A stretch of DNA of 64,000 nt from Brenneria izadpanahii. GTDB lineage: Bacteria; Pseudomonadota; Gammaproteobacteria; Enterobacterales; Enterobacteriaceae. Position 1 is the stretch's first letter. Every line of letters starts with the position of its first letter. The stretch lies in NCBI RefSeq assembly GCF_017569925.1, contig NZ_CP050854.1, positions 4,712,001 to 4,776,000 on the forward strand. Reading direction: 5' to 3'. Shown here piece by piece: positions 25,372 through 34,077 of the stretch. The translations under genes and the position numbers were made by a program. The notes beneath the pieces are model-generated. The model was not told where the DNA came from. It did no database searches and saw only the letters and a program-made list of their open reading frames with translations.

Positions 25372-27000
25372 ATGGAAAAAAAATCATCGGCCATGTGGTT
25401 TCCGTCGGCCAAACTCCTCTCCGTAAGCGCTTTATCACTGCTTTTTTCCTTAACCCCCAGCGCATGGAGCGCAGAGAATAGCGAGCAACCTGTTCAGGGC
25501 GGCGTACTCAACGTCGGGCTGGGCAGCGATACGCCGATCATCGATCCACACATCACCGCCTATGGCGTAACGGCCCTAATCGCCCGCAACGTGGTGGATT
25601 CGCTGGTCGGCCAGGCTGAGGATAACAGCTTCACCCCTTGGCTGGCCGAGCGCTGGGAAATCAACGACGACAATACGTCCTACACCTTCCATCTGCGCAA
25701 AGACGTTACCTTCAGCGACGGCACCAAGCTGGATGCCGAAGCGGTAAAATATAACTTAGAGCGTATTCTCGACCCGAAAACCACCTCCAGCTACGCCAAA
25801 TCGCTGCTGGGGCCGATCGATAAGATCACCACCCCCGACGCCAACACGGTCGTGATTCATTACGCATCGCCGTTTGCGCCGCTGTTACAAGGTTTAAGTC
25901 TGCCGTATCTGGGCATTCAGTCGCCGACCTATCTGAAAAAGACGCCGAACACCAGTAACACCGTGGTGGGCTCCGGCCCCTTTATTCTCGACTCCTTTGT
26001 CAAAGGCAGCGGCAGCAAGCTGAGCAAACGCGCGGATTACAACTGGGGACCGGGCTACGCGAAACATACCGGCCCGGCGTATCTGGACGGCCTCACCTTT
26101 AAATATCTGCCGGAAGCCTCCGTCAGGTTAGGCGCGTTGGCCAGCGGCCAGATTCAGGCCATTGACGCCGTTCCGCCCGCGAATTTTCCCTCGGTGAAAA
26201 AGAATCCGCGTCTGGACGTGCTCACCTATGAAAACCCAGGCGTCAACCGCGTGCTCTACCTGAATACGACGAAAGGGCCGTTCCAGGACATCAAGGTTCG
26301 CCAGGCGTTCCAGAGCGCGGCGGATACCGCGACGGCGGTGAAAGTCGCCTATTTCGGCACGCTGAAAGCAGCGGATAACGTTGTCGGTCCGGCAACGCTT
26401 TATTACGACCCGACGGTAAAATCGCGCTGGGGATTCGACCTGCAAAAAGCCAATCAGCTGTTGGATAGCGCCGGCTGGAATAACAAGGACAGCGAGGGCT
26501 ACCGTCTTAAAGACGGCAAACGCCTGACGGTCACTTTCGTCTACGCCACGACCAACGTCGAAGCCGCGGACGTCACGCTATTCCAGGCGATTCAGTATCA
26601 GGTCAAACAGGCCGGATTCGAGCTGAAGCTCGCCCCGCTGGATGTGGGCGAGTTCACCACCCGAACCAATGCCAATGACTATGATATCGCCTCCAATTTC
26701 TTCGTCCGCGCCGAGCCGGATATTCTGCGCACGGTGTTTGATTCCGCCTACGCGCCGCCCAACGGCAACAACTTCGCGCGGATCAGCGCGCTGGACGAGA
26801 AGCTGAGAAAAGCGGTGGGCGCCGGCGACGCCGAACGTAAACAGCTCTATACCGACATTCAGCGTGAAATTATCGATCAGGCCTATGTTCTCCCCGTCTA
26901 TATTCCCGCTTACCAGCTTGGCCTATCGAAGCAGGTACAGGGAATAAGCTGGGCGACCAACGCAAAACCGAACTTCTATGATGTCTGGATTAAACGTTAA
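25372..27000 (+). CDS. ABC transporter periplasmic substrate-binding protein (SBP_bac_5 family)
   Basis: A 542-residue periplasmic binding protein of the DppA/OppA/NikA superfamily with a Sec signal peptide (hydrophobic stretch ending near SAWSAEN). Family features are SDTPIIDPH, the LAERWEINDDNTSYTFHLRKDVTFSDG region, VVGSGPFIL, and RQAFQSAADTATAV. It is the first gene of a four-gene importer operon. The ligand cannot be deduced; peptides, opines or other small solutes are all possible. Its 3' end overlaps the first permease by 23 bases. Confidence 0.88.
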   Translation: MEKKSSAMWFPSAKLLSVSALSLLFSLTPSAWSAENSEQPVQGGVLNVGLGSDTPIIDPHITAYGVTALIARNVVDSLVGQAEDNSFTPWLAERWEINDDNTSYTFHLRKDVTFSDGTKLDAEAVKYNLERILDPKTTSSYAKSLLGPIDKITTPDANTVVIHYASPFAPLLQGLSLPYLGIQSPTYLKKTPNTSNTVVGSGPFILDSFVKGSGSKLSKRADYNWGPGYAKHTGPAYLDGLTFKYLPEASVRLGALASGQIQAIDAVPPANFPSVKKNPRLDVLTYENPGVNRVLYLNTTKGPFQDIKVRQAFQSAADTATAVKVAYFGTLKAADNVVGPATLYYDPTVKSRWGFDLQKANQLLDSAGWNNKDSEGYRLKDGKRLTVTFVYATTNVEAADVTLFQAIQYQVKQAGFELKLAPLDVGEFTTRTNANDYDIASNFFVRAEPDILRTVFDSAYAPPNGNNFARISALDEKLRKAVGAGDAERKQLYTDIQREIIDQAYVLPVYIPAYQLGLSKQVQGISWATNAKPNFYDVWIKR

Positions 27001-27940
27001 TCTGGCGGGATACGGTAAACGTCTGTTAACTATTCTGGCCGTGCTCTGGGGCGCGGCCACCTTGACGTTTATCGCCGTCAAACTCATTCCCGGCGATCCC
27101 ATCGCCATTCTCAGCGGCGGCGACAACGTGGTGGACGATGCTTACCGCACGGCGCTGGCCCAGCAATTCGGCCTCGACCAGCCGCTATGGATGCAATACC
27201 TGCGCTATTGCGCCCAGGCATTGCAGGGCGATTTCGGCATCAGCTACCAGTATCGGCAGCCGGTGCTGCAGGTTATCGCCGATGCCATGCGCGAAACGCT
27301 GCCGCTGGCGCTCGGCGGGGTGACGCTGGCGATGACGCTGGCCATTTCCAGCGCGCTGATCACCGCGGGACGCAACCACCGTCTGCGGCGGCTGAGCTCC
27401 TGGCTGGAACTCACGCTGCTCAGCACGCCGGTATACTGGATCGGCATCGTACTGCTGAGCATTTTCAGTTTTCATCTGCAATGGTTCCCGGTGACAGGCA
27501 ACGACGGCCTGATTTCGCTGGTGCTGCCGGTGATCACGCTCAGCCTGCCGCTGGCGGCACTACTGAGCCAAGTGCTGCGGGATGGCCTGGAAGAAGCGCT
27601 GTCCCAACCGTTCGCCCTCACCGTGCGCACCCGCGGGGTGAGCGAAACCTGGCTGCGCATTCGCCACGCGCTGCGCCATGCGGCGCTGGCGGCGTCAACG
27701 CTGACCGGCACGCTGCTGGCCGGCGTGCTGGCCGGTTCGGTATTGACCGAAACGGTCTTCGGACGCGCCGGTATCGGGCAAATTACGCTGCACGCCATCG
27801 AAACCCGCGATATGCCGCTGGTATTGGGCATCGTTATGCTGTCCGCCTTCTTGTTTGTGGTGATCAACCTGCTGGTCGATGCCCTCTACCTGATTATCGA
27901 TCCCCGCTTGCGAAAAAAGGCCAACATTCATGAGCAGTGA
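26978..27940 (+). CDS. ABC transporter permease, DppB/OppB type
   Basis: A 320-residue inner-membrane permease. It has an N-terminal helix with LWGAATLTFIAVKLIPGDP, the domain-linking LGLDQPLWMQYLRY-type segment, several helices, the EAA loop (RTRGVSETWLRIRHALR) that contacts the ATPase, and a final LLVDALYLIIDPRLR. A second ATG three bases on (26981) is also possible. It overlaps both neighbours, consistent with a tightly coupled operon. Confidence 0.88.
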   Translation: MMSGLNVNLAGYGKRLLTILAVLWGAATLTFIAVKLIPGDPIAILSGGDNVVDDAYRTALAQQFGLDQPLWMQYLRYCAQALQGDFGISYQYRQPVLQVIADAMRETLPLALGGVTLAMTLAISSALITAGRNHRLRRLSSWLELTLLSTPVYWIGIVLLSIFSFHLQWFPVTGNDGLISLVLPVITLSLPLAALLSQVLRDGLEEALSQPFALTVRTRGVSETWLRIRHALRHAALAASTLTGTLLAGVLAGSVLTETVFGRAGIGQITLHAIETRDMPLVLGIVMLSAFLFVVINLLVDALYLIIDPRLRKKANIHEQ

Positions 27941-28796
27941 TCCCATGATACTTCCCCGAACGCCTCGACGCGCCGCGTACCGCAACCCATGGCTGGCGCT
28001 CCCGACCCTGTTGCCGGCGGCCATTGTAGCGCTGTTGGTGTTGGCGGTGTTTTTCCCCTCGCTGTTTACCAGCCGTACCGCCGATGAAATGGATATGGCG
28101 GCGATCCTTCAGCCCCCCGATCGGGCACACTGGTTTGGCACCGATCCGCTGGGGCGGGATGTCTTTTCCCGGGTGATCCACGGCACCTCGCTGTCGCTGA
28201 GCATCGGCGTCGGTGCCATGTTGATCGCCTGTCTGGGCGGCATGCTGTTCGGCACGCTGTCAGTGCTGGCGCCGGCGCCGGTACGCGCGGTGCTGGTGCG
28301 TCTGTTGGATATTATGCTGTCCTTTCCCGATCTGCTGCTGGCGCTGCTGGTGATCGCGGTTCTGGGGCGCGGGCCGGAAAACACGCTACTGGCGGTAGGA
28401 CTGGCCGGGATCGCCGGCTATGCGCGGCTGGTGAGATCGCAGGTGCTTCAGGTCCGGCTTTCGGGCTACGTGGAGCACGCTACCGCGCTGGGGGAACACC
28501 CGCTGTACATCGTCGCCCGGCATATCATCCCCAATACCCTGCGCCCGCTGCTGATCGTGGCGACCATCGGCGTCGGCCACGCGATCCTGTCCGCGTCCGC
28601 GCTAAGTTTCCTTGGATTAGGCGTGGTTCCCCCCACTGCCGAATGGGGCGCGCTGCTGGCCGACGGCCGCAACTTCCTGGATATCGCGCCTTGGGTCAGC
28701 CTGTTCCCGGCCACCGTGGTGGCGCTTTCCGTCATTGCCATCACCCTGTTGGGGCGGCGTTTACAAACTATTCTGGCGAAAGGCGGCGCATCATGA
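27930..28796 (+). CDS. ABC transporter permease, DppC/OppC type
   Basis: A 288-residue permease with an N-terminal helix, the HWFGTDPLGRDVFSRVIHG signature of DppC-type subunits, LLDIMLSFPDLLLALL and the EAA loop (ATALGEHPLYIVARHIIPN) followed by ALSFLGLGVVPPTAEWG. It pairs with the preceding permease to form the channel. The start overlaps the upstream gene by 11 bases and the stop overlaps the ATPase start by 4. Confidence 0.9.
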   Translation: MSSDPMILPRTPRRAAYRNPWLALPTLLPAAIVALLVLAVFFPSLFTSRTADEMDMAAILQPPDRAHWFGTDPLGRDVFSRVIHGTSLSLSIGVGAMLIACLGGMLFGTLSVLAPAPVRAVLVRLLDIMLSFPDLLLALLVIAVLGRGPENTLLAVGLAGIAGYARLVRSQVLQVRLSGYVEHATALGEHPLYIVARHIIPNTLRPLLIVATIGVGHAILSASALSFLGLGVVPPTAEWGALLADGRNFLDIAPWVSLFPATVVALSVIAITLLGRRLQTILAKGGAS

Positions 28797-30487
28797 ACCA
28801 TCGCAACGCGAGTCACCCCGACACAAACTCCGCCGTCCAGCCGCTGCTGAACGTACAAGGGCTGAGCGTCACGTTTCCCGGCGGCGAACAGGGGCCGGTG
28901 GAGTCGGTAAAAAATCTCACGTTTCAGGTTAACCCCGGAGAAATTCTGGCGCTGGTCGGCGAATCGGGATCGGGGAAATCCGTCACCGCCCGCTCGCTGG
29001 TCGGGCTGGCGGGCGAACACGCCGATGTCAGCGCCGGCGCTATCGATCTGCGGCGTCATGACGGCAGCCGCTGCGATCTGCGCTACCTGACCGATCGCGA
29101 CTGGCGGCATATCCGCGGCCGCGAGATTGGCTTTATTTTGCAGGATGCGCTGGTATCCCTCGATCCGCTGCGCAAGATCGGACAGGAGATCGCCGAACCG
29201 CTCCTCACTCACCGCCTGCTGCCGCGCGCTGAGGTTGCCGGCCGGGTCGCCGAGCTGCTGACGCGGGCGGGCATTCCCGATCCGGTCAACCGCGCGGCCC
29301 AATACCCGCATGAGCTTTCCGGCGGCTTACGCCAGCGGGCGCTTATTGCCTCCGCGCTGGCGGGCGGCCCGCAGTTATTGATCGCCGATGAGCCTACCAC
29401 CGCGTTGGACGCCACCGTGCAACAACAGGTGCTGAAGGTGTTTAGCGAGCTGGCGCAGGCCGGACACGGAGTGTTGCTGATCACCCACGATCTGGCGGTC
29501 GTTTCCCAGGTGGCGGATCGCGTGATCGTGATGCAGAAAGGGGCGCTGGTGGAGAGCGGTACGGTCGAACAGGTGCTTGCGGCGCCCGAACATCCCTACA
29601 CCCGCCGGTTGCTGGCCGCGATCCCGACCGCCGCAACGCGCGGGAAGTGGCTGGCGGGCGATAATCCGCTGCGCGAAATTCCGGCGGGCATCTTGTCATC
29701 GGTGCTCTCCGGCGACCGAAAGTTACCGGACGTCGCTCTGAAAGCAGAACGGGTATCCGTTGCCTTCACCCGTCCCGACGGCAGCCGAATGGATGCGGTC
29801 AAACAGGTATCGTTGCAGGTGGGACGCGGGGAAACCCTGGGAATCGTCGGCGAATCCGGTTCGGGAAAAACCACGCTGGGGAAAATTATTCTGGCATTGC
29901 AAAAGCCGGATCGCGGCGAGGTCTTGCTATCGGATCATCCCTGGAGTTCATTGCCGGAACGCGAGCGCCGGCCGTTGCGCGCCCGGATTCAAACCATTAC
30001 GCAAGATCCGCTCGGTTCGTTCGATCCTCAATTCACCGTGGAGAAGATCCTGCGCCAGCCGCTGCGGTTACGCCGCGATCTCAGCCCGGCGGATCAACAG
30101 CAGCGGATCCTGACCCTGCTCACGCTGGTCGGGCTGACGCCCGATCTGCTGTCCCGGCGGCCGACCGCGCTTTCCGGCGGCCAGCGGCAACGCGTGTCGA
30201 TCGCTCAGGCGCTGGCCTCCGAGCCGGATATTCTGATTTGTGATGAACCGGTGTCGGCGCTGGACGTGACCACGCAGGCCCAGGTGCTGGATTTGCTGGT
30301 GGCGCTACAGCGTCAGCTACGGCTTTCCATGCTGTTTATCTCGCACGATCTCGGCGTGGTGCAGCACATGAGCCACCGTATCGCGGTGATGAAAGACGGG
30401 GAAATCGTTGAAACCGGCGAGGTAGAGCAGATATTCAGCCAGCCGCAACATCCTTATACCCGGCTGCTGCTATCGACCATACACTAG
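28793..30487 (+). CDS. ABC transporter ATPase with two fused nucleotide-binding domains
   Basis: A 564-residue fusion of a DppD-type and a DppF-type ATPase. Each half has its own Walker A (GESGSGKS twice), a signature (LSGGLRQRALIASAL and LSGGQRQRVSIAQAL), and Walker B ([12 protein letters not shown] and ILICDEPVSALD). This layout is like YejF and GsiA. The start is ATG at 28793, overlapping the permease stop (ATGA). It completes a full importer of binding protein, two permeases and ATPase. It converges with the NikE-type gene. Confidence 0.92.
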   Translation: MNHRNASHPDTNSAVQPLLNVQGLSVTFPGGEQGPVESVKNLTFQVNPGEILALVGESGSGKSVTARSLVGLAGEHADVSAGAIDLRRHDGSRCDLRYLTDRDWRHIRGREIGFILQDALVSLDPLRKIGQEIAEPLLTHRLLPRAEVAGRVAELLTRAGIPDPVNRAAQYPHELSGGLRQRALIASALAGGPQLLIADEPTTALDATVQQQVLKVFSELAQAGHGVLLITHDLAVVSQVADRVIVMQKGALVESGTVEQVLAAPEHPYTRRLLAAIPTAATRGKWLAGDNPLREIPAGILSSVLSGDRKLPDVALKAERVSVAFTRPDGSRMDAVKQVSLQVGRGETLGIVGESGSGKTTLGKIILALQKPDRGEVLLSDHPWSSLPERERRPLRARIQTITQDPLGSFDPQFTVEKILRQPLRLRRDLSPADQQQRILTLLTLVGLTPDLLSRRPTALSGGQRQRVSIAQALASEPDILICDEPVSALDVTTQAQVLDLLVALQRQLRLSMLFISHDLGVVQHMSHRIAVMKDGEIVETGEVEQIFSQPQHPYTRLLLSTIH

Positions 30488-30558
30488 CCGGCCGCTGGCG
30501 CGATCCCCGGAACAAAGGCGTTTCGGGGATCGCGCAGGGAAGCGCCGGCCGACGCGGA

Positions 30559-31338
30559 TTAAAACGCCATTACCGCCTGTAAAAGATTACGGGCATAAGG
30601 ATGCCGAACCTGCCCCAGCGCCGCCATGTCATCAACCCGTTCGATGATACTGCCTTGTTGGAGGAAAATAACCCGCTGACACAAATAGGTTATCGCCGTC
30701 AGATCGTGGCTGATAAACAGGTAGGTCAGGCCCAGTTGCTGACGCAGGTCGGCCAGCAAATCCAGGATCTGAACCTGCACGGTTACATCCAGCGCGCTGA
30801 CCGCCTCATCCAGCACCATGAAATCAGGCTTGCCGGCGATGGCTCTGGCGATGCAGACCCGCTGCATCTGTCCGCCGCTGAGCTGATGGGGAAAACGCTC
30901 GTACACATCGTCCGTCAGCCCGACCTGTTCCAGCAGCGCGATAACCTGCCGCCGCACGTCATCGCGCCGGGTCATGCCCTGCACCAATAGTGGTTCAGAC
31001 ACAATGCTCGACACGTTCATAAAGGGATTGGCGGACGAGGTATAATCCTGAAAAACCGCGCTGACCCGCGCCGCTCTTTTACGCCGCGGCCGACAGAAGC
31101 GCGAGGGCGCATACAATGGCTGACCGGCTAACCTGACCTGCCCGCTTTTCGGCGCCTCCAGCCCCAGCAGAATACGCCCCAGAGTGCTTTTGCCGCTGCC
31201 GCTCTCGCCGATAATGCCCAGACACTCTCCCGCCCTAACGCTGAACGACACGCCATGCAGCACGGGTATCCATTTGCCGTCATCATCCTGGGAACGGTAG
31301 CTGTGATGGATATCGCTTACTTCAACCAACGCGCTCAC
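30559..31338 (-). CDS. nikE: ABC transporter ATPase, NikE/DppF type
   Basis: A 259-residue ATPase with Walker [11 protein letters not shown]-loop FQDYTSSANPFM, signature LSGGQMQRVCIARAI and Walker B FMVLDEAVSALD. I chose a GTG start at 31338, inside the 3' end of the preceding ATPase gene, because GGGAGG lies 8 bases upstream. A longer ATG version (31371) is possible but lacks this. It is the last gene of a five-gene importer operon. The symbol follows operon similarity; substrate specificity is not proven. Confidence 0.82.
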   Translation of the reverse strand: MSALVEVSDIHHSYRSQDDDGKWIPVLHGVSFSVRAGECLGIIGESGSGKSTLGRILLGLEAPKSGQVRLAGQPLYAPSRFCRPRRKRAARVSAVFQDYTSSANPFMNVSSIVSEPLLVQGMTRRDDVRRQVIALLEQVGLTDDVYERFPHQLSGGQMQRVCIARAIAGKPDFMVLDEAVSALDVTVQVQILDLLADLRQQLGLTYLFISHDLTAITYLCQRVIFLQQGSIIERVDDMAALGQVRHPYARNLLQAVMAF

Positions 31339-32185
31339 TGACTGCCTCCCGGCTCTGCCCTTGATCCTCATCCTGCGGCATATTGACCAACGTCTGATAG
31401 CGCCGCTGCAACGCCTGGCGCGACGCCACCAGATAGCGGGTATGCGGGTGCTGAGGCTGACGCAGCACCTGCTGCGCGTCGCCTTGCTCCACCGCCCGCC
31501 CCTGGTGCATCACCACGACCCGATCGGCAATACGATTCACCACGCCGAAATCGTGCGAGATAAAAATCATGGTGGTGCCAAGACGTTCCCGGATCGCGCG
31601 GAATTCCTGCATGATGTCGAACTGCGTGACCGAATCAAGCGCGGTGGTCGGCTCATCGGCAATCAACAGCTTCGGCTCCAGCGCCAACGCGATGGCGATC
31701 ATGATCCGTTGCAGCATGCCGCCGCTAATCTGGCTGGGATACTTATCGAATAGCCGAGCGGCGTCACGCAGCCGGACCAGCCGCATCATCTCCAGCGCCA
31801 GCTCGCGCGCATCCCCCTTGCCCAACGCCAAATGCGCGCGAAATGTCTCCACCATCTGGCTGCCGAGCGTTTGCAAAGGATCGAACGCGCTCATCGGATG
31901 CTGCAGGATGATGCCGATGGTTTTTCCCCGCAGACGACGCATCGCCTCCGGCGTCTGCGCCAATAGATCCGTACCATTCAACCAGGCCTGTCCTGACTGG
32001 GTAAACTGCTCGCCCAGCAACCCCATGAGGGCGCGGCAGGTCAGACTTTTACCGCTGCCGCTTTCGCCGACAATCCCGAGGCAGGCGTGGCGTGGCAGTG
32101 AAAAAGAGATGTCATGCAACAGACGTTTGCCGCCGGACACCAGCCCGACCTGCAAATTTTCTACCCGTAATAGATCGCTCATCAA
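31322..32185 (-). CDS. nikD: ABC transporter ATPase, NikD/DppD type
   Basis: A 287-residue ATPase with Walker [10 protein letters not shown]-loop LQHPMSAFDPL, the signature region ISGGMLQRIMIAIAL and Walker [13 protein letters not shown]. The C-terminal extension is shorter than in OppD, as in NikD. It overlaps nikC by 4 bases and nikE by 17, so the operon is translationally coupled throughout. Confidence 0.83.
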   Translation of the reverse strand: MMSDLLRVENLQVGLVSGGKRLLHDISFSLPRHACLGIVGESGSGKSLTCRALMGLLGEQFTQSGQAWLNGTDLLAQTPEAMRRLRGKTIGIILQHPMSAFDPLQTLGSQMVETFRAHLALGKGDARELALEMMRLVRLRDAARLFDKYPSQISGGMLQRIMIAIALALEPKLLIADEPTTALDSVTQFDIMQEFRAIRERLGTTMIFISHDFGVVNRIADRVVVMHQGRAVEQGDAQQVLRQPQHPHTRYLVASRQALQRRYQTLVNMPQDEDQGQSREAVSERVG

Positions 32186-33009
32186 TGAGACTCCCGAGGG
32201 TCCAGCGCATCGCGCAAACAGTCGCCCAGCAGATTAAATGCCGCCACCACAATCAGGATCGCCAGCCCCGGCGCCAGCATTTGCGTCGGATGGCTCATCA
32301 TCACTTTCTGCGCTTCGCTTAACATGGTGCCCCACTCCGCCGTCGGCGCTTGTACGCCAAGCCCGAGAAATGACAGCGCGGAGATATTCAGGATCACCCA
32401 GCCGGTGTCCAGCGTCGCCAGCACCACGATTTCCGATAACGTATTCGGCAGCAGATGGCGCCGCAGAATGAACCACAGCGGCGTACCGCTGGCGCGTGAG
32501 AACAGGATATAGCTTTTTTGGCTATGTTTGATAACGATCCCTCGTATCATGCGGGTATACCACGCCCATTTCACCAGAATATTGGCCAGGATCACGTTAA
32601 AGATCCCGACGCCGAGGATCCCGACAATCGCCAGGATCATGATCTGGCTGGGAAACGACAGCATGATGTCGCAACAGCGCATCATGACTTCATCCAGCCG
32701 GCCGCGAAAATAGCCGGATAGGAAACCAAAGATGCTGCCGATCATAATGGTGACGGCCATCGTCAGCAGCGCCAGAAAAAGCGTGGTCTGAACGCCGAAC
32801 ATCAAACGCGACAACATACAGCGCCCCAGATGGTCGGACCCCAACGGGAAGCGCGCGCTAAAGTCGGCATATTTACGCGCGATGTTGATTTTATTGGGAT
32901 CGTTGGGCGCCAGCCAGGGCGCGAAAATACCGATCAACACCACCGTCACGATGGTGAACAAGCAGAGCAACGCAATTTTATCGCGCAGCAGTTTTTGATA
33001 AAACAGCAT
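32182..33009 (-). CDS. nikC: ABC transporter permease, NikC/DppC type
   Basis: A 275-residue permease with an N-terminal helix, ARFPLGSDHLGRCMLSRLMFG, the membrane core, an EAA loop (SRASGTPLWFILRRHLLPN) and LSFLGLGVQAPTAEWG, ending near DALDPRESH. It forms the inner-membrane channel with NikB. Only one base separates it from nikB. Confidence 0.85.
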   Translation of the reverse strand: MLFYQKLLRDKIALLCLFTIVTVVLIGIFAPWLAPNDPNKINIARKYADFSARFPLGSDHLGRCMLSRLMFGVQTTLFLALLTMAVTIMIGSIFGFLSGYFRGRLDEVMMRCCDIMLSFPSQIMILAIVGILGVGIFNVILANILVKWAWYTRMIRGIVIKHSQKSYILFSRASGTPLWFILRRHLLPNTLSEIVVLATLDTGWVILNISALSFLGLGVQAPTAEWGTMLSEAQKVMMSHPTQMLAPGLAILIVVAAFNLLGDCLRDALDPRESH

Positions 33010-33010
33010 A

Positions 33011-33943
33011 TTATCCCTCTTGCCGTAGAGCAGGATCCATCCAGCGCTGAATGATATCGACCAGCAGATTGCAGATCACAAACAGCACGCCCATCATCAG
33101 GATATAAGCCTGAATAACCGGATAATCGCGATTAAAAATCGACGAGATGCAGAGTCGGCCCACGCCCGGCCAGGCAAAGATATTTTCGATAATCACCGTT
33201 CCTGCCAGCAGTTGCGGAATACTCATCCCCAGTGCGGTAATACTGCTGTGCAGCGAGTTTTTCAGCACATGGCGCAGAATAATGCTTTTTTCAGCCAGTC
33301 CGCGCGCCCGCGCATAATAGACATAATATTGCTGCATATTTTCCAGCATATTATTACGAATCAGCCGGATATAAACGGCGATGTAAACCATGGACAGCGT
33401 GACCGCAGGCAGAATGAGATGTGAGAACGTGCCGCTGCCGCTGGTCGGCAGCAAGTCCCACGACAGGGCAAACCACCAGATCAGCAACAAGCCGAGCCAA
33501 TAACTGGGCATCGCCGTGCCGAGGAACACCAACGCGCGGATCAGACGGTCAAAAAAGCTGTCTTTATAGACCGCGCTCAGTACCCCCAATGACACGCTGA
33601 CGCACAGGATAATCATCAGCGACAATGCGGCAAGCGCCAGCGTCGCCGGTAAACAGCGGGCAAGCTCATCCAGCACCAGACGGTTATTAATGTAGGAATA
33701 GCCGAAGTCCAGCCGCACCACATCAAACAGCCAATAGAAGTAACGGATTAGGAAGGGACGATCCAACCCCAGTTGCCGGCGCATCTCGGCGATAGCCTCT
33801 GGCGTCGGGGTAATTTCATTCACCCGTAAGGCGACTTCCGCCGGGTCGGCGGGCACCAGATTCAATAGTAAAAAAGAGAAGAATGAAATCCCCAGCAAAA
33901 TCGGTAATGTCAGCAACAGACGACGATAGAAATATTTTTTCAC
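33011..33943 (-). CDS. nikB: ABC transporter permease, NikB/DppB type
   Basis: A 310-residue permease: an N-terminal helix with LLTLPILLGISFFSFLLLN, the LGLDRPFLIRYFYWLFDVV segment, five further helices and an EAA loop (ARARGLAEKSIILRHVLKN), then ENIFAWPGVGRL and a LLVDIIQRWMDPALR end. I start it at GTG 33943 (VKKYFYRRLL), which fits the family better than an ATG 26 codons earlier that adds a non-homologous tail. There is a 134-bp gap to nikA. Confidence 0.83.
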   Translation of the reverse strand: MKKYFYRRLLLTLPILLGISFFSFLLLNLVPADPAEVALRVNEITPTPEAIAEMRRQLGLDRPFLIRYFYWLFDVVRLDFGYSYINNRLVLDELARCLPATLALAALSLMIILCVSVSLGVLSAVYKDSFFDRLIRALVFLGTAMPSYWLGLLLIWWFALSWDLLPTSGSGTFSHLILPAVTLSMVYIAVYIRLIRNNMLENMQQYYVYYARARGLAEKSIILRHVLKNSLHSSITALGMSIPQLLAGTVIIENIFAWPGVGRLCISSIFNRDYPVIQAYILMMGVLFVICNLLVDIIQRWMDPALRQEG

Positions 33944-34077
33944 GCGGCAACCTATAATCTTGCAGGCAGAGTGATAAAAAACCCAAAGACATCCGTCATC
34001 TTCTTCCCAATTTGCAATCATCTCGCCAGGGCTTCCGTTGACGGATATATCAGGTTCGTCAGATAGCTTGGCGCCGG

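Noticed and set aside
27187..27933. 248-codon plus-strand frame overlapping the first permease
   Set aside because: Out-of-frame shadow of the DppB-type permease; composition (alanine, arginine, glycine) is typical of GC-rich frame shadows.
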